64,000 bases of DNA from Piliocolobus tephrosceles (taxonomy: Eukaryota > Chordata > Mammalia > Primates > Cercopithecidae). The stretch's first letter is position 1. Each line of letters starts with the position of its first letter. The stretch lies in contig NC_045439.1 of assembly GCF_002776525.5 (NCBI RefSeq), positions 119,703,100 through 119,767,099 on the forward strand. The letters are read 5' to 3'. The notes beneath the pieces are model-generated. The model saw nothing but the letters and a program-made list of their open reading frames with translations, did not search any database and was not told the DNA's origin. A program made the translations under genes and the position numbers. Positions 34,975 to 44,742 of the stretch are shown here, one piece after another.

Positions 34975-35110
34975 ATGATGGCGGCAGCTCCCATCCAGCA
35001 GAACGGGACCCACAGTGGGGTTCCCATAGACCTGGACCCGCCGGACTCGCGGAAAAGGCCGCTGGAAGCCCCCCCTGAAGCCGGCAGCACCAAGAGGACC
35101 AATACGGGCG
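34975..35110 (+). CDS. NOVA1: NOVA1 coding exon 1 (residues 1-45)
   Basis: NOVA1 is a nuclear neuronal RNA-binding protein that regulates alternative splicing by binding YCAY clusters through three KH domains. This exon starts at ATG 34975 (MMAAAPIQQNGTHSGVPIDL), with a second ATG directly after it; the upstream frame offers no better start. Residues 27-43 form the bipartite nuclear localisation signal, with basic pairs at K27-R28 and K40-R41. The exon ends after the first base of codon 46 at a GTGGGT donor, so it is phase 1, and it joins exon 2 in frame to give TNTGEDGQYF. Compared with the human protein as I remember it, residue 14 is Ser rather than Thr. The exon lies in the CpG island. 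Only the first two coding exons of an approximately 500-residue protein are in this window. Confidence 0.97.
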
Positions 35111-36826
35111 GTGGGTATCGCTTCCCCATCCCCCGCCGCCCGCCCCTGCCTCCCTCCCCCTCGCCGTCCTCCCTCCCTCCCTCCCGCGGCCCGGACACCT
35201 CCAGCCCGAACCCGGCGGCTCCTGCGCCCCTGCCCCGCGCCCCCTCCCCTGCACCTGCCCCGCTCCTAGCTATCCCCTACACATTTCCATTTCTGTGTTT
35301 ATCATTCATCAAAATGGCGACCAGTTTTTCGGAATAGACCTATCTTTCCATTTAATCGGTCCAGAGGTTGACCATGTAAATATCCTAGACCTGGGCAAGA
35401 CGGTCCATTCAGGAGGAGGAGGAGGATGACCCCGGAGTGAGGTGATGGCCGCCCGAAGATGCGCGCTGCGTTTAACAGTCTGATAAAATAAATAAATAAA
35501 TGGCACTTGGGTAGCGGATTGCGAATGATTGGGGCGCCGGAGAGTTTTTCCTCTCTCCATCCTCTTGCTTTGGGCCACAAGTAGTATGCAAAATCTTGAT
35601 GAGTGCATGCCCTTACTGCACTTAGATTGTCGGTGCAAATATTTCATTGATTTGTCTTCAGGGGGGTGCATACGGGGTTGGGGGTGTCTGGAACGGTGAC
35701 TTGTTAGTTAACATCCTGCGCTTCCTTGGAAGATGAGTTTTAACGGGACCGATATCGCTTCTTCATTTGCACTGGAGTCATCTTAACAATGCACCCAATG
35801 CATCGAAGCAGAGGTGAATTTATCTCCAGCATATGCATTGTAGACGGATGGGGGTCTTTTGAGTGGCACACCGCAACATTTGGAACATTCATTCACATTA
35901 AGAAAGCTGGATTTACCGGGGTGTCTCCTGTATAAGACGTGATCAAGTTGATGGGAATTAAAGTTTGTGGAGTTGGCTTTATTTTCTAAAACATTTCATT
36001 TTATTTTTCCTAGTTCTTCGACTCCCTCTCCGTTTTAAAAGTTGTGATTATTTTGGGAAAGGAACATTATCTGTTTTGTCACTTTTAATAGTATTTAATA
36101 TAAATGACTCCTAAGCTTTTTAGTATTGGCAAAATTCTTCTTAAGGTCCTTTAATTAATGAGCTTAAAGGAGCTCACGGTAGACTAAGAACTGCTAAAGA
36201 AATGCACTAGGATTAGTTAGATTTGCCAGTCCACCACACTGAGTTATTTTATGTAGTTATTGAAGACTTGGAATACACCCCACGGTTTGAGTGGATTATT
36301 TGGTAGGAGAATGGTTGTTTTGCGGACTTTAAGTAGGATATAGGCAATGGCTAATTGTAGTCCTTATGTGTCTGTTAATGACAAATAAATACAGCTCATC
36401 ACTATTTACAGTCCTGGGCTTTTCTTCTTTTTCAATGTGTTAAGTGAAGGTTTGTCATCTTATAAATCTCTGAAGTTTTGTTAAAGGGTCAGTTCATTTT
36501 GCCACAGACAGAATTGGAAGATTTCCATGTTTGGAATAACAACTGGAATTTAGTCACCAGTCTTTACAGTGCTGCAAAATAATAGAATATGTTTACATTT
36601 TAATTCCAAGCTTGAAAGTATAAATCCTATAAAATGGGAAACATTTTGTACATATTTGTTTTTCAGTGTAATTGGCTTATTTTCATTCTCAAAACATGTT
36701 TAACTTCGTATTTCCTGCAGTTATATACCCAGTGCTTTAGTTGCTGTTTTTCTCTCTTGAGGGTGGAGAGGGGATACAAAGTTTGAAATACTGTGTTAAC
36801 CGAGTATATTTCTTTGCATTTTTCAG
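35111..36826 (+). other. NOVA1: NOVA1 intron 1 (1,716 bp)
   Basis: GT donor at 35111 and AG acceptor at 36825-36826. The 5' part is CpG-rich, then composition falls. No transposon is recognised. It holds three overlapping AATAAA signals (35487-35500), a TGCATG Rbfox-type motif (35604-35609), and two ATGCAT motifs (35798-35803 and 35833-35838). Branch-point candidates include TGTTAAC near 36793-36799, about 28-34 nt before the acceptor. Confidence 0.9.
35487..35500 (+). promoter_or_regulatory. Three overlapping AATAAA signals in intron 1
   Basis: AATAAA occurs at 35487, 35491 and 35495. Combined with intron retention it could end a short transcript whose reading frame runs from the NOVA1 start to a stop at 35335-35337 (120 codons). 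Use of the signal is unproven. Confidence 0.4.
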
Positions 36827-36970
36827 AAGACGGCCAGTATTTTCTAAAGGTTCTCATACCTAGTTATGCTGCTGGATCTATAATTGGGAAGGGAGGACAG
36901 ACAATTGTTCAGTTGCAAAAAGAAACTGGAGCCACCATCAAGCTGTCTAAGTCCAAAGATTTTTACCCAG
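36827..36970 (+). CDS. NOVA1: NOVA1 coding exon 2 (residues 46-94, first half of KH1)
   Basis: A 144-nt exon between a TTTTTCAG acceptor and a CAG/GTAGGT donor; both ends are phase 1. It encodes the start of KH1: the beta-1 strand (QYFLKVLIP, residues 49-57), helix 1, the invariant GXXG loop as GKGG at residues 66-69 inside SIIGKGGQTI, helix 2 (VQLQKETG) and beta-2 (ATIKLSK), ending in KDFYPG. These are the residues that grip single-stranded YCAY RNA. All key KH residues are intact, so the exon looks functional. The remaining KH1, and KH2 and KH3, lie in exons beyond the window. If intron 2 were retained, the frame would meet TGA at 36997-36999 after nine further codons. Confidence 0.97.
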
Positions 36971-39856
36971 GTAGGTGCAATGGTGAAGAGATTGTTTGAT
37001 GAGCTCCCCACAGGAAAGAAAGACCTACATGTGTTGTATGCTGTCTTGAAAGAATTTTTAAACAATACTGGAGACTTTATTTAGGTATTGCTTTATTGGA
37101 GTATGTTGTGGAAAAATTTTCAGGTTATTTCTATTGTTGATTATGCCTTTTTCCTATAATTGTTGTACTGTGTATGTGAATTAGACCAATTGCAAGATGA
37201 TTCGGGTATTTCTGAATAATTCTTATTAGCAAAAAAATTCAAAAATTTCAAGATAGAAACCTGGACAGCTGGCATCAGGAAATAGGGTTCTTCTGAAGTT
37301 TTCAGACATCATTGTAATGACAATTAGCTTAGAGTGAATTCCGAAGAGGGGGGTAGGGAGGCTTCTTAAAGAATGGACCATTTACTTCTGAATCCATTAT
37401 GTACCTCTTTCTGCTTCATTGCTTTGTTTCTTGGCCTTGGAGTGAAGTAAAGAGGACAAATGTTGCCTCCTCAGATTTTTTAAATATTTCAGTTTTAATG
37501 CAATTGATATAAGGAAATTTATTCTGTTATGCAAGAAGTAAAATAATGCTTCAGAATTCATGTTAACTTAAGAGCTAAATTTGATTAAATATGTTGACAG
37601 TTAGTGTAGTACAGTAACCTACTGGAATATGGAAAGTTTCCTAGGTGGTATAAATTTTTTGTTTTTTACTTTCAAGTATGCCTTCTTAAGTGTTAAACAG
37701 TTCTGCATGTCCATCTTTTTCTTTTTCTTTTTTATATTTTGCTAATCACTATATGTATTTTAGGTTTAAGAGAAAAGTCTCTAATTGAGTAGTAGATTTC
37801 CTAGATAAAACATTATCAGCTGATTTGCTTTTATTTAAATCTAGCTTTCTGCGATTTTCTTTTAAAGGTTATTTTATCTTTATGGCTATCAAAAACGTTA
37901 ATTCAGTGCTGAGGGAACCAATACTGCTTTAATTTTTTTCTTCCTGGTGGAAAAGAAAAGCTGATTTGCTTTCAGTGATCTAATTCAGTAAGAGTTCTTT
38001 AATACAGCAAAGACATCTGGCATGAATGTAAGCAGAACATTTGGAGGACTTCTTTTTCATAGCCAATCACTTGGTGTTAGAAACAGACCATTATACTGGA
38101 TAAGAAGGTTTTAGAATAGTTGAAACTATCATTCAGTTTTATAAATTAAATGTAGTATTTTTTGTAAACATTAAACTTATTAAACTAAAATGTAATATAT
38201 TAGACACGATGTTCCTCTAAAGTTTGGTTCCTGTGAGTGTAGTTTTGCAGATGGCTGTCCTTGTCTCTGAAACTTCCCTTATGCATTAAGACAGTTTGCT
38301 AACATATTCCCATTCATATATTTAAAAGGTATATTATGATAAAAAAAATCAATATGGAATTGTGAAAACCCTTAGTACAAATAAAAGCACTCAAAAGAGC
38401 TTGATTGCAGAATTAATAATGTGATAGTTCTAGGAAAAGAGGTGCAATGGTAAATTAAATTCACTGTCAATAGATGAAAATGAAATAGCTTTTTTGCATT
38501 ATACATGAGGTGGTATCAGATGTGCAGGGATGTTACAGAAAATTAGTGTTTATCAAGGATATTCCAAATAGTAAATTAAATGCCTTTTCATTTGAATATA
38601 GTTTATTTTCAGTGGGTTGGAAAGGGTGCACTGAGAATTAGATCTTTTGTTTTTAGTCCACTTAGTTGTACATTTTTTGCTTATTACATTGAAATTGAGT
38701 ATTTTATTTATAGTTCTGAGGCATGTTATTTGTATAGAGCAAGAATATCTGTTGGAAAAAAGTGGAAAGCTGGAATGCGTTGAATAAAATTTCGAGTGTG
38801 TAGTGACGTAACCTGATCAAATGTGAGTTGAAATGTCGGATAAAAGAAGGCTATACTTTGCCGGTAACAGGTGGAAACCAATCACACAGTGTGGGATCAA
38901 TTTTAAGGATAAAATAAAGCCTTGTAGTTTATCAGAAGCTTAAAGAATTCTGAACAGTTTGTATTAAAATACAATTTTAACCAGATTATTACCTGTTTGG
39001 ACAGATAATCTCTTTGCTTCAGATAGACTTTAATTTTAATAGTCTTTCTCTTCACACTTGACCACAAGTCTGCAGAATAATTTAAGATCCCGGTATTCTT
39101 CAACATAGGCTCTGAGCTCTTTTCAATTTCTCTTACTCAGATGTACGTAAGGGACACTTACCTTGCACATCTCAGATGAACTAAACTGTGATCTAATCAC
39201 TAAGTTATAAAGAATTTCTTATAGGATTAATGAAATCATTTGGAATCCCATTTTTGTGTCTTTCATACATATATGAAGTTCTTAAAGCTATATATATATG
39301 TATATTTATGACTGTCATAATCGACTAGAATAAATATGCCTAGTGTTTATTTCATGAAGCCCTTTTCTGTTTCTTATTTGGTAAGAGAGCATATTTGGGG
39401 AAAAGTCTACTTTAGTTGTATAACCTAATGGATTTTCTCAAATAACTCAAGTTTTTAAACAATGTAATTGTGTTTGTAAGGTTTAGTTAAAATACTAGTG
39501 TGTTTTCGAAAACTTTCTTCAGGATGTATAACACCGAATACAGACACACTTTGGGGACATTTTAATACATTTTAACTCAAACAATAGGTGCTTTAAAAAA
39601 ATATAGTCAATATAATTTCCTTGTATGCTTATTTGTTTTTCTTATTTCTTTAGAAAATATCTTAAGCAACCCTGCCTTTATGAGTAATTTTTAAAATTAT
39701 AGTTGAGATGAAGAAAACATTTTTGTACATTAATTTGACAATTTGTACAGCTGGATATTGCATTGTGTTTTTCAATGTCATGTATTAAATAACAAACTTG
39801 AGAAAATTGTGTGATGAGGAATTGTAAAATGTATTCTTCAATTACTGCAATCAGAT

Positions 39857-39882
39857 AAAATGATCTACAAGTAGATCATTTT
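39857..39882. repeat. Perfect 12-bp inverted repeat, 2-nt spacer
   Basis: AAAATGATCTAC and GTAGATCATTTT are exact reverse complements around AA. In RNA a 2-nt loop is strained, so it would open slightly; in DNA it is a near-ideal cruciform or a dimer-binding site. Confidence 0.9.
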
Positions 39883-42049
39883 TGCTGTACTACATAATCC
39901 ATTTATCTATTTCAAAATCAAATCTTACAGAGTACTGACTTAATTCTGGTGGTTTAGGAATATACCTTTTTTTCTTACATGATTAGAGCAAGCCAATTTG
40001 ATTTACTTATATATCTTTTTATAATTAGTTTATAGCAAGTTACTTTGTAGTAAAAAACAGCTTTCTTGGTTTGAGGAATATATTATTGTATGCCTTTTCA
40101 GAATGATGATAGTTTATTTTTATTCTTTTATTTGGCATAAGGATATGTTTAGGTTTTGTTAATAAACATACTGATTTTTATCTGTAGAAATTATTTAATG
40201 GATGACTCAGGTAGGTAATCCGAAAAACTTACTGAGTGCATTATTGGTTGGAAATGATAACGGATGTATGCAATAAATTTTTTTCTTACATTTCTTAGAT
40301 TTTAGAGCATATCATAGTATACTTATTTTTATTCTATTATATGATATTCATTACATCAGTCAAACAGAATCCTTCATTATAATGTTGGAATCTGTGTCTA
40401 TTTTACACTGTTTTAGTATTTGTGGTTATAAAACTAGGATCACATTTAATGAAAAATATTTCATTTTATGGTTCCTGATTTAAAATTTTAACTTATTATT
40501 TGTACATTCATTATATTTCAATTTTTCTTACTGTCCAAATTGGGTGGTGCTTTTTTAAAAAAACACAAACCATTATATGTTTTTTTAAATCATAAAAAAG
40601 CAGAATGTAAGTGAAATTTTTTATAGGGAAGGAAAGACCCAACATTGCTTTTATTTTGAAAAGGGGAAAATATAGTGGCCAAATTAAACTTTAGAACTAG
40701 AATTGTATAATTATGATAATTTTTTGCAAATCAGAGGAGATAATAAATTTAAAACATTATTTCTGTTTACATCATTGAAGGAAGAGTATTCTGATATTGG
40801 TAGTGCATATGAATGTGAATCTCTTACAGCTTCTAAAAGTTGCAGTCTGTACTTTGATCTTAGATGCAAAGAATATTGGGCATTTATTGGTATATATTTT
40901 AAGGCTAAATTTATGATAAATAGAACTGTAACGAGTAGAGAAAATAAAACAATGTAATTTCCAACATTGTTGGGTGGGTTTAATAGGATAGTTATCATTA
41001 CACTAGGTTCTACCTTTGATTTTAGTATCTTCAAAGAGTTGCTAAAGTGTTTTTCCTTGAATCTTAAAGTTATAATGTTTATTTGACACACTACCTATTA
41101 TTAGGGTTACTTTTATGTTTTATCTCTATATCTAGAGTTGAAGGAGAAACATAATCCTTTACTTAAACATTAGTATCTGAAAAATTGCTGTATTTTGGTT
41201 TAATTTTTTTAATACTTTATTTTCTTACTTTAAGCAATACGAAATCTTAACATAGGAAGGAATATTACTGGCATAGCACAATCTATATTGACATTACAAT
41301 TTCCAAAAGATACAATTTTATTATTATCTTGTGTATGCAAATGTTTTGTGGGGTTTTTAGAAAGATAAATTAACACTAAAAATTTTAGCTGTACATTTTA
41401 TTTGATTCCTTTTTGTATCATTTTGATATTGATATAGTAAGTTATAAGACCTCATTAATTTATAGTGTTGGTGTTTTCATGAATCATACACACAATGTCA
41501 CTTTGAAATTTGCTTTTAGATGCTTTCTGGGCTTTGGAAAAATAGCTCATTTAAAATTTGTGTCATTGTAATGAAATATATCTAACAACATTGTCTTGCA
41601 AATGCTTCCCCAAAGGATTTCAGGAATAGTTTAAACATAGTGAACACATTTGGTGATACAGTTCAATACTTATGTATTGAAGATGTTTCATACAGCAAGA
41701 GGAAATATTATGTGTCTTGAAAATGCTAAGGAGTATGTGATATTACTAAAAACCTGACGGACAACCATCAATTAAAAAGTTATATATTTTATAGTTGTAT
41801 TATTTGGGGTTTTTTTGCTCTGGCTTCCGACAATTAATTTTTAAAAAATATTATTAAATGACACAAATTACATTTATTGACTACATATTATGCCACTTGT
41901 TAACTAAATTTCAGCGCCTAATAAACATTTTTTACTATAGAATTTTTAACTATAGAGTCTTAGTTGTGTCCAGTTTAGCGGAGCTATATTTTAAAACACA
42001 ACTTTTTTGAGTAAGTGCTGCTTTTCAAAATAAAACTGGGGGGACGAAG

Positions 42050-42440
42050 GTGGGAGATTTGTGCTTGATTGCCATCTCATTTCCATCTTTGGATACAGCT
42101 TTAGCATAAAGTTAAACAACATCTGCAGAGATCTGACTGACAAACATCTCTCTGGGACTCATCATTGCAGCCTGCAGCAGGTGCATTCAGCTTTGCAGTC
42201 TTTTCCAAAAAGAGGTTAGTTTGTTTTAACATTTATCAGTAGACCAGTGGGAGCAAGTGACTAGAGAGAAGAGGTTAGTTGTCACTTGTTCAGTACTGGA
42301 ATACTACAGGTAATTGGACTGGACTGGTGGGAACTGCAACAGTGTATAATCTCACATTGCACTGCAGCTGCTATGGAGCTTAATTATCCTGACCCTTAGA
42401 GACTGAAGTGTCATGGTATAAAACGCAACACGCAAGGAAT
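42050..42440 (+). promoter_or_regulatory. Candidate intronic enhancer block with E-boxes
   Basis: About 390 bp of higher complexity than the AT-rich intron. It contains E-boxes CATCTG (42120-42125), CAGGTG (42178-42183) and CAGCTG (42365-42370), a homeodomain-like TTAATTA shortly after, and a 12-bp direct repeat AAGAGGTTAGTT at 42210-42221 and 42269-42280. No transposon is recognised. The enhancer role is inference from composition and motifs only. Confidence 0.35.
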
Positions 42441-42508
42441 GAAGTGGTGGTTTTCAATACTTTCTGATACTTGGGTTGATGAAGTTTCCATTTTCCTCAT
42501 CTTATTCT

Positions 42509-42543
42509 TTAAAGATATGGCATCAGCTTTCCCATATCTTTAA
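42509..42543 (+). repeat. Perfect 12-bp hairpin, 11-nt loop
   Basis: TTAAAGATATGG pairs exactly with CCATATCTTTAA across an 11-nt loop. It is in the sense strand of intron 2 just after the candidate enhancer block. Arms do not extend far enough for a typical miRNA precursor. Confidence 0.85.
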
Positions 42544-44683
42544 TATGGAAATATTTTCAACTAAATTGATTTTTCATGAATCTGTTAGAATGTACATAAA
42601 ACAAGGATAGGGTCTTTAGGTATAGAAATAAAAAGAAAATAACCTTAAGTGAGAAGCATTTACATTTCACGATTCCACCAGTACATATTTAAAACAATGA
42701 GTGAGTGGAAATAAGTGGAAGTACTTGGTAGTTTTTTTAAAAATATTATCTCAGATTACCATTTATTTTTTATAGGAAGTTAAAAAATGTAATATTTAAG
42801 TTGTATCTTTTTAGAATATTGATGGCTTTGGCAAGTAAACTTTGCAGAGTAGTTTGAAGTGTACCAACAAACAGGACAGGTGTAGCATATTAAAAATATT
42901 TTTAAGATTTTGAACTTAATGAGTCTTATTGAAATATTTCCCACATTTAATTACAAGTAAATTGAAATTTAGTCAAAATCTCAAAAAATTAGTCTGTCAT
43001 TTATTTCTGTTGTTTTTAATTTCTCAATCTGTTTGAAGTATTGACTTTGAGTATGCATCTATGACATATGTACAAGTTTCTTGTGTGTTCTAATAGTATT
43101 CCCAGTGAATATAGATATCACAGTCCAGTTCATTAATCAGCCCTTAAATAGACAATATATTCAAAAGTAAAAATACATTTAAACGAAATCTGGCAAAATC
43201 TGTATTATCTCAAAATAATTTGGAATGTAAACACCATTTGAAGTCTTTGTAAAACAGTTTTATAGCTTTGACTTTTCTACTAACTTTACTAATCTGAATG
43301 TTTTGGTATCCATTGAATATAATTTGTTATTTACCAAAGAGTAATTAAGTTTTGGAGTTTTCACAGATTTTTTTCTAACATTTTTGGAAACTGTGTATTT
43401 TTCCTGAAGGAATATTTACCGGTATTGGTAATAACTGATTGATACTGAAGATACTACTTGAGAAGAAAATAATTTTTACTTTAATTATGAATAGTTGGTA
43501 ATTATAGTAGTTAAAAGAAATAAGATTAAAGCTATGCTATCTAGAGGTCAAGAGATTCATTCCAATACTTTAAAACATAAATTATTTTATTCTCTAATCA
43601 AAGTTTTTCATTTTTGACATGATTAACTATTTTTAATCAATTCTTATCAATACAAAAATACTTTAAAATTTCACATATCTACTTTTGCTATAATTTTTAA
43701 CTTTGTTTAATAAGACATTGAATAAGAATAAACATTTTAAGACTACAGGTAAAAAAGAGAATTATTTACACTGATAAACTTTTTGAGATGTTTTCAGTAT
43801 TTTCCAAGTTTCACACCACTGTATGGATATCCTTTTCTATGACAAATCTTGATCATGAAAACACCTACTATCTGCACTCCATCACTGATATTTTACTGCT
43901 TCCTGCAGGGCCTGTCATAGCATTGTTGGCAGGAACAGATGAAAAATGAAATTAATGTCTTGAGGTTTTTAACAACAAAATGATTAAGGTAAGATTATTT
44001 GGTCTGGAAAATAAAACATTTTTGTCAAATTTTCAATGAATTTTATTCAATAGGTTATACTGAAAATTAATGTTATATTTTTATTTTTTGTTTCAAGACC
44101 TGTTTATGTCATAATGATGTTCAATATATTTCTAATTTCTGATAAACTGTATTGCAAACTCAGTAATTTAAAAATTTTAGATAGTAGTTTTTTTTTTTTA
44201 CCTTCCTTGTGAAACTGAGCATACTTTTCAAAGTTCTGTGGAAGAAATTTTCAGTTCATTTTAAAGATGTTTGAGAATAGTTATACTCTCATGGCTCCAT
44301 AATTTTACTCACAGTATAAGTTTTCAGAGAAGTTTGTTAATTAAATAAGATTTCAAATCTTGCATTTCTTCTAGGATACAATAAATGCTTACTCCCAGTT
44401 TACTTAGGTCTAAAAAAATCATTCTGATATTAAAGAAGATTGTCTTCATTTAAATTGTTAGTAATTTGCTGCTGTAGAAAATAGACTGGACTGAAATGAG
44501 ACTGTATTTTAAGATCTAATCTGGGGGGGAAGGGCAGAATAGAACCAATAGTAGTGCATATGTATCAGATGCTTCCTATAAACTCTGGTGTAGGCAACAA
44601 TTTGGTAATCATTACTTAGAATTATTACAGTGTATCTTTTCTCTATTCAAGGAGTATAGGCATACTTTGCTTTACCCTGAGAA

Positions 44684-44742
44684 GTTTTGCTTTGCTTTTT
44701 TCTCCTCAGATTTTTGTTTTGCTATTTTCTCCTTAGATTTTT
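44684..44742 (+). repeat. Tandem duplication resembling two 3' splice sites
   Basis: Two imperfect copies, about 32 and 27 nt. Each has TTTTGCT, a T/C-rich run, CTCCTCAG or CTCCTTAG, then ATTTTT. Each copy looks like a polypyrimidine tract plus AG. There is no exon-like sequence downstream that I recognise. Confidence 0.75.

Larger units (their letters stand above)
33640..35560 (+). promoter_or_regulatory. NOVA1: NOVA1 CpG-island promoter region
   Basis: CpG density jumps compared with the AT-rich flanks, peaking at 33950-34400 and extending past exon 1. Visible promoter-type motifs are a GC box CCCCGCCCC at 33762-33770 and two inverted CCAAT boxes (ATTGG at 33801-33805 and 33843-33847). I see no well-placed TATA box, so a CpG-island promoter with dispersed starts is expected. 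The exact transcription start cannot be read from sequence; it probably lies at about 33.85-34.3 kb. Divergent transcription to the left (in human a NOVA1 divergent lncRNA is annotated) is possible but not shown here. Confidence 0.75.

Noticed and set aside
34820..35254. 144- and 120-codon minus-strand frames opposite NOVA1 exon 1
   Set aside because: Long Phe runs come from the A-rich tract on the other strand; the rest is the shadow of the CpG island and exon 1.
36884..37084. 66-codon frame running from exon 2 into intron 2 in another frame
   Set aside because: It looks protein-like but is out of frame with the KH domain, crosses a strong GTAGGT donor, and has no supporting start or acceptor. 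Any conservation here is better explained by splicing or DNA-level constraint.
42300..42440. Possible miRNA precursor near ACATTGCACTGCAGCTGC
   Set aside because: I could not find a convincing long opposite arm; the word resembles a miRNA seed only by chance. The region is kept as a candidate enhancer.
43805..43960. Possible cryptic exon after CTTCCTGCAG
   Set aside because: The acceptor-like sequence is fair, but there is no matching donor with an in-frame exon and no similarity to known NOVA1 exons.
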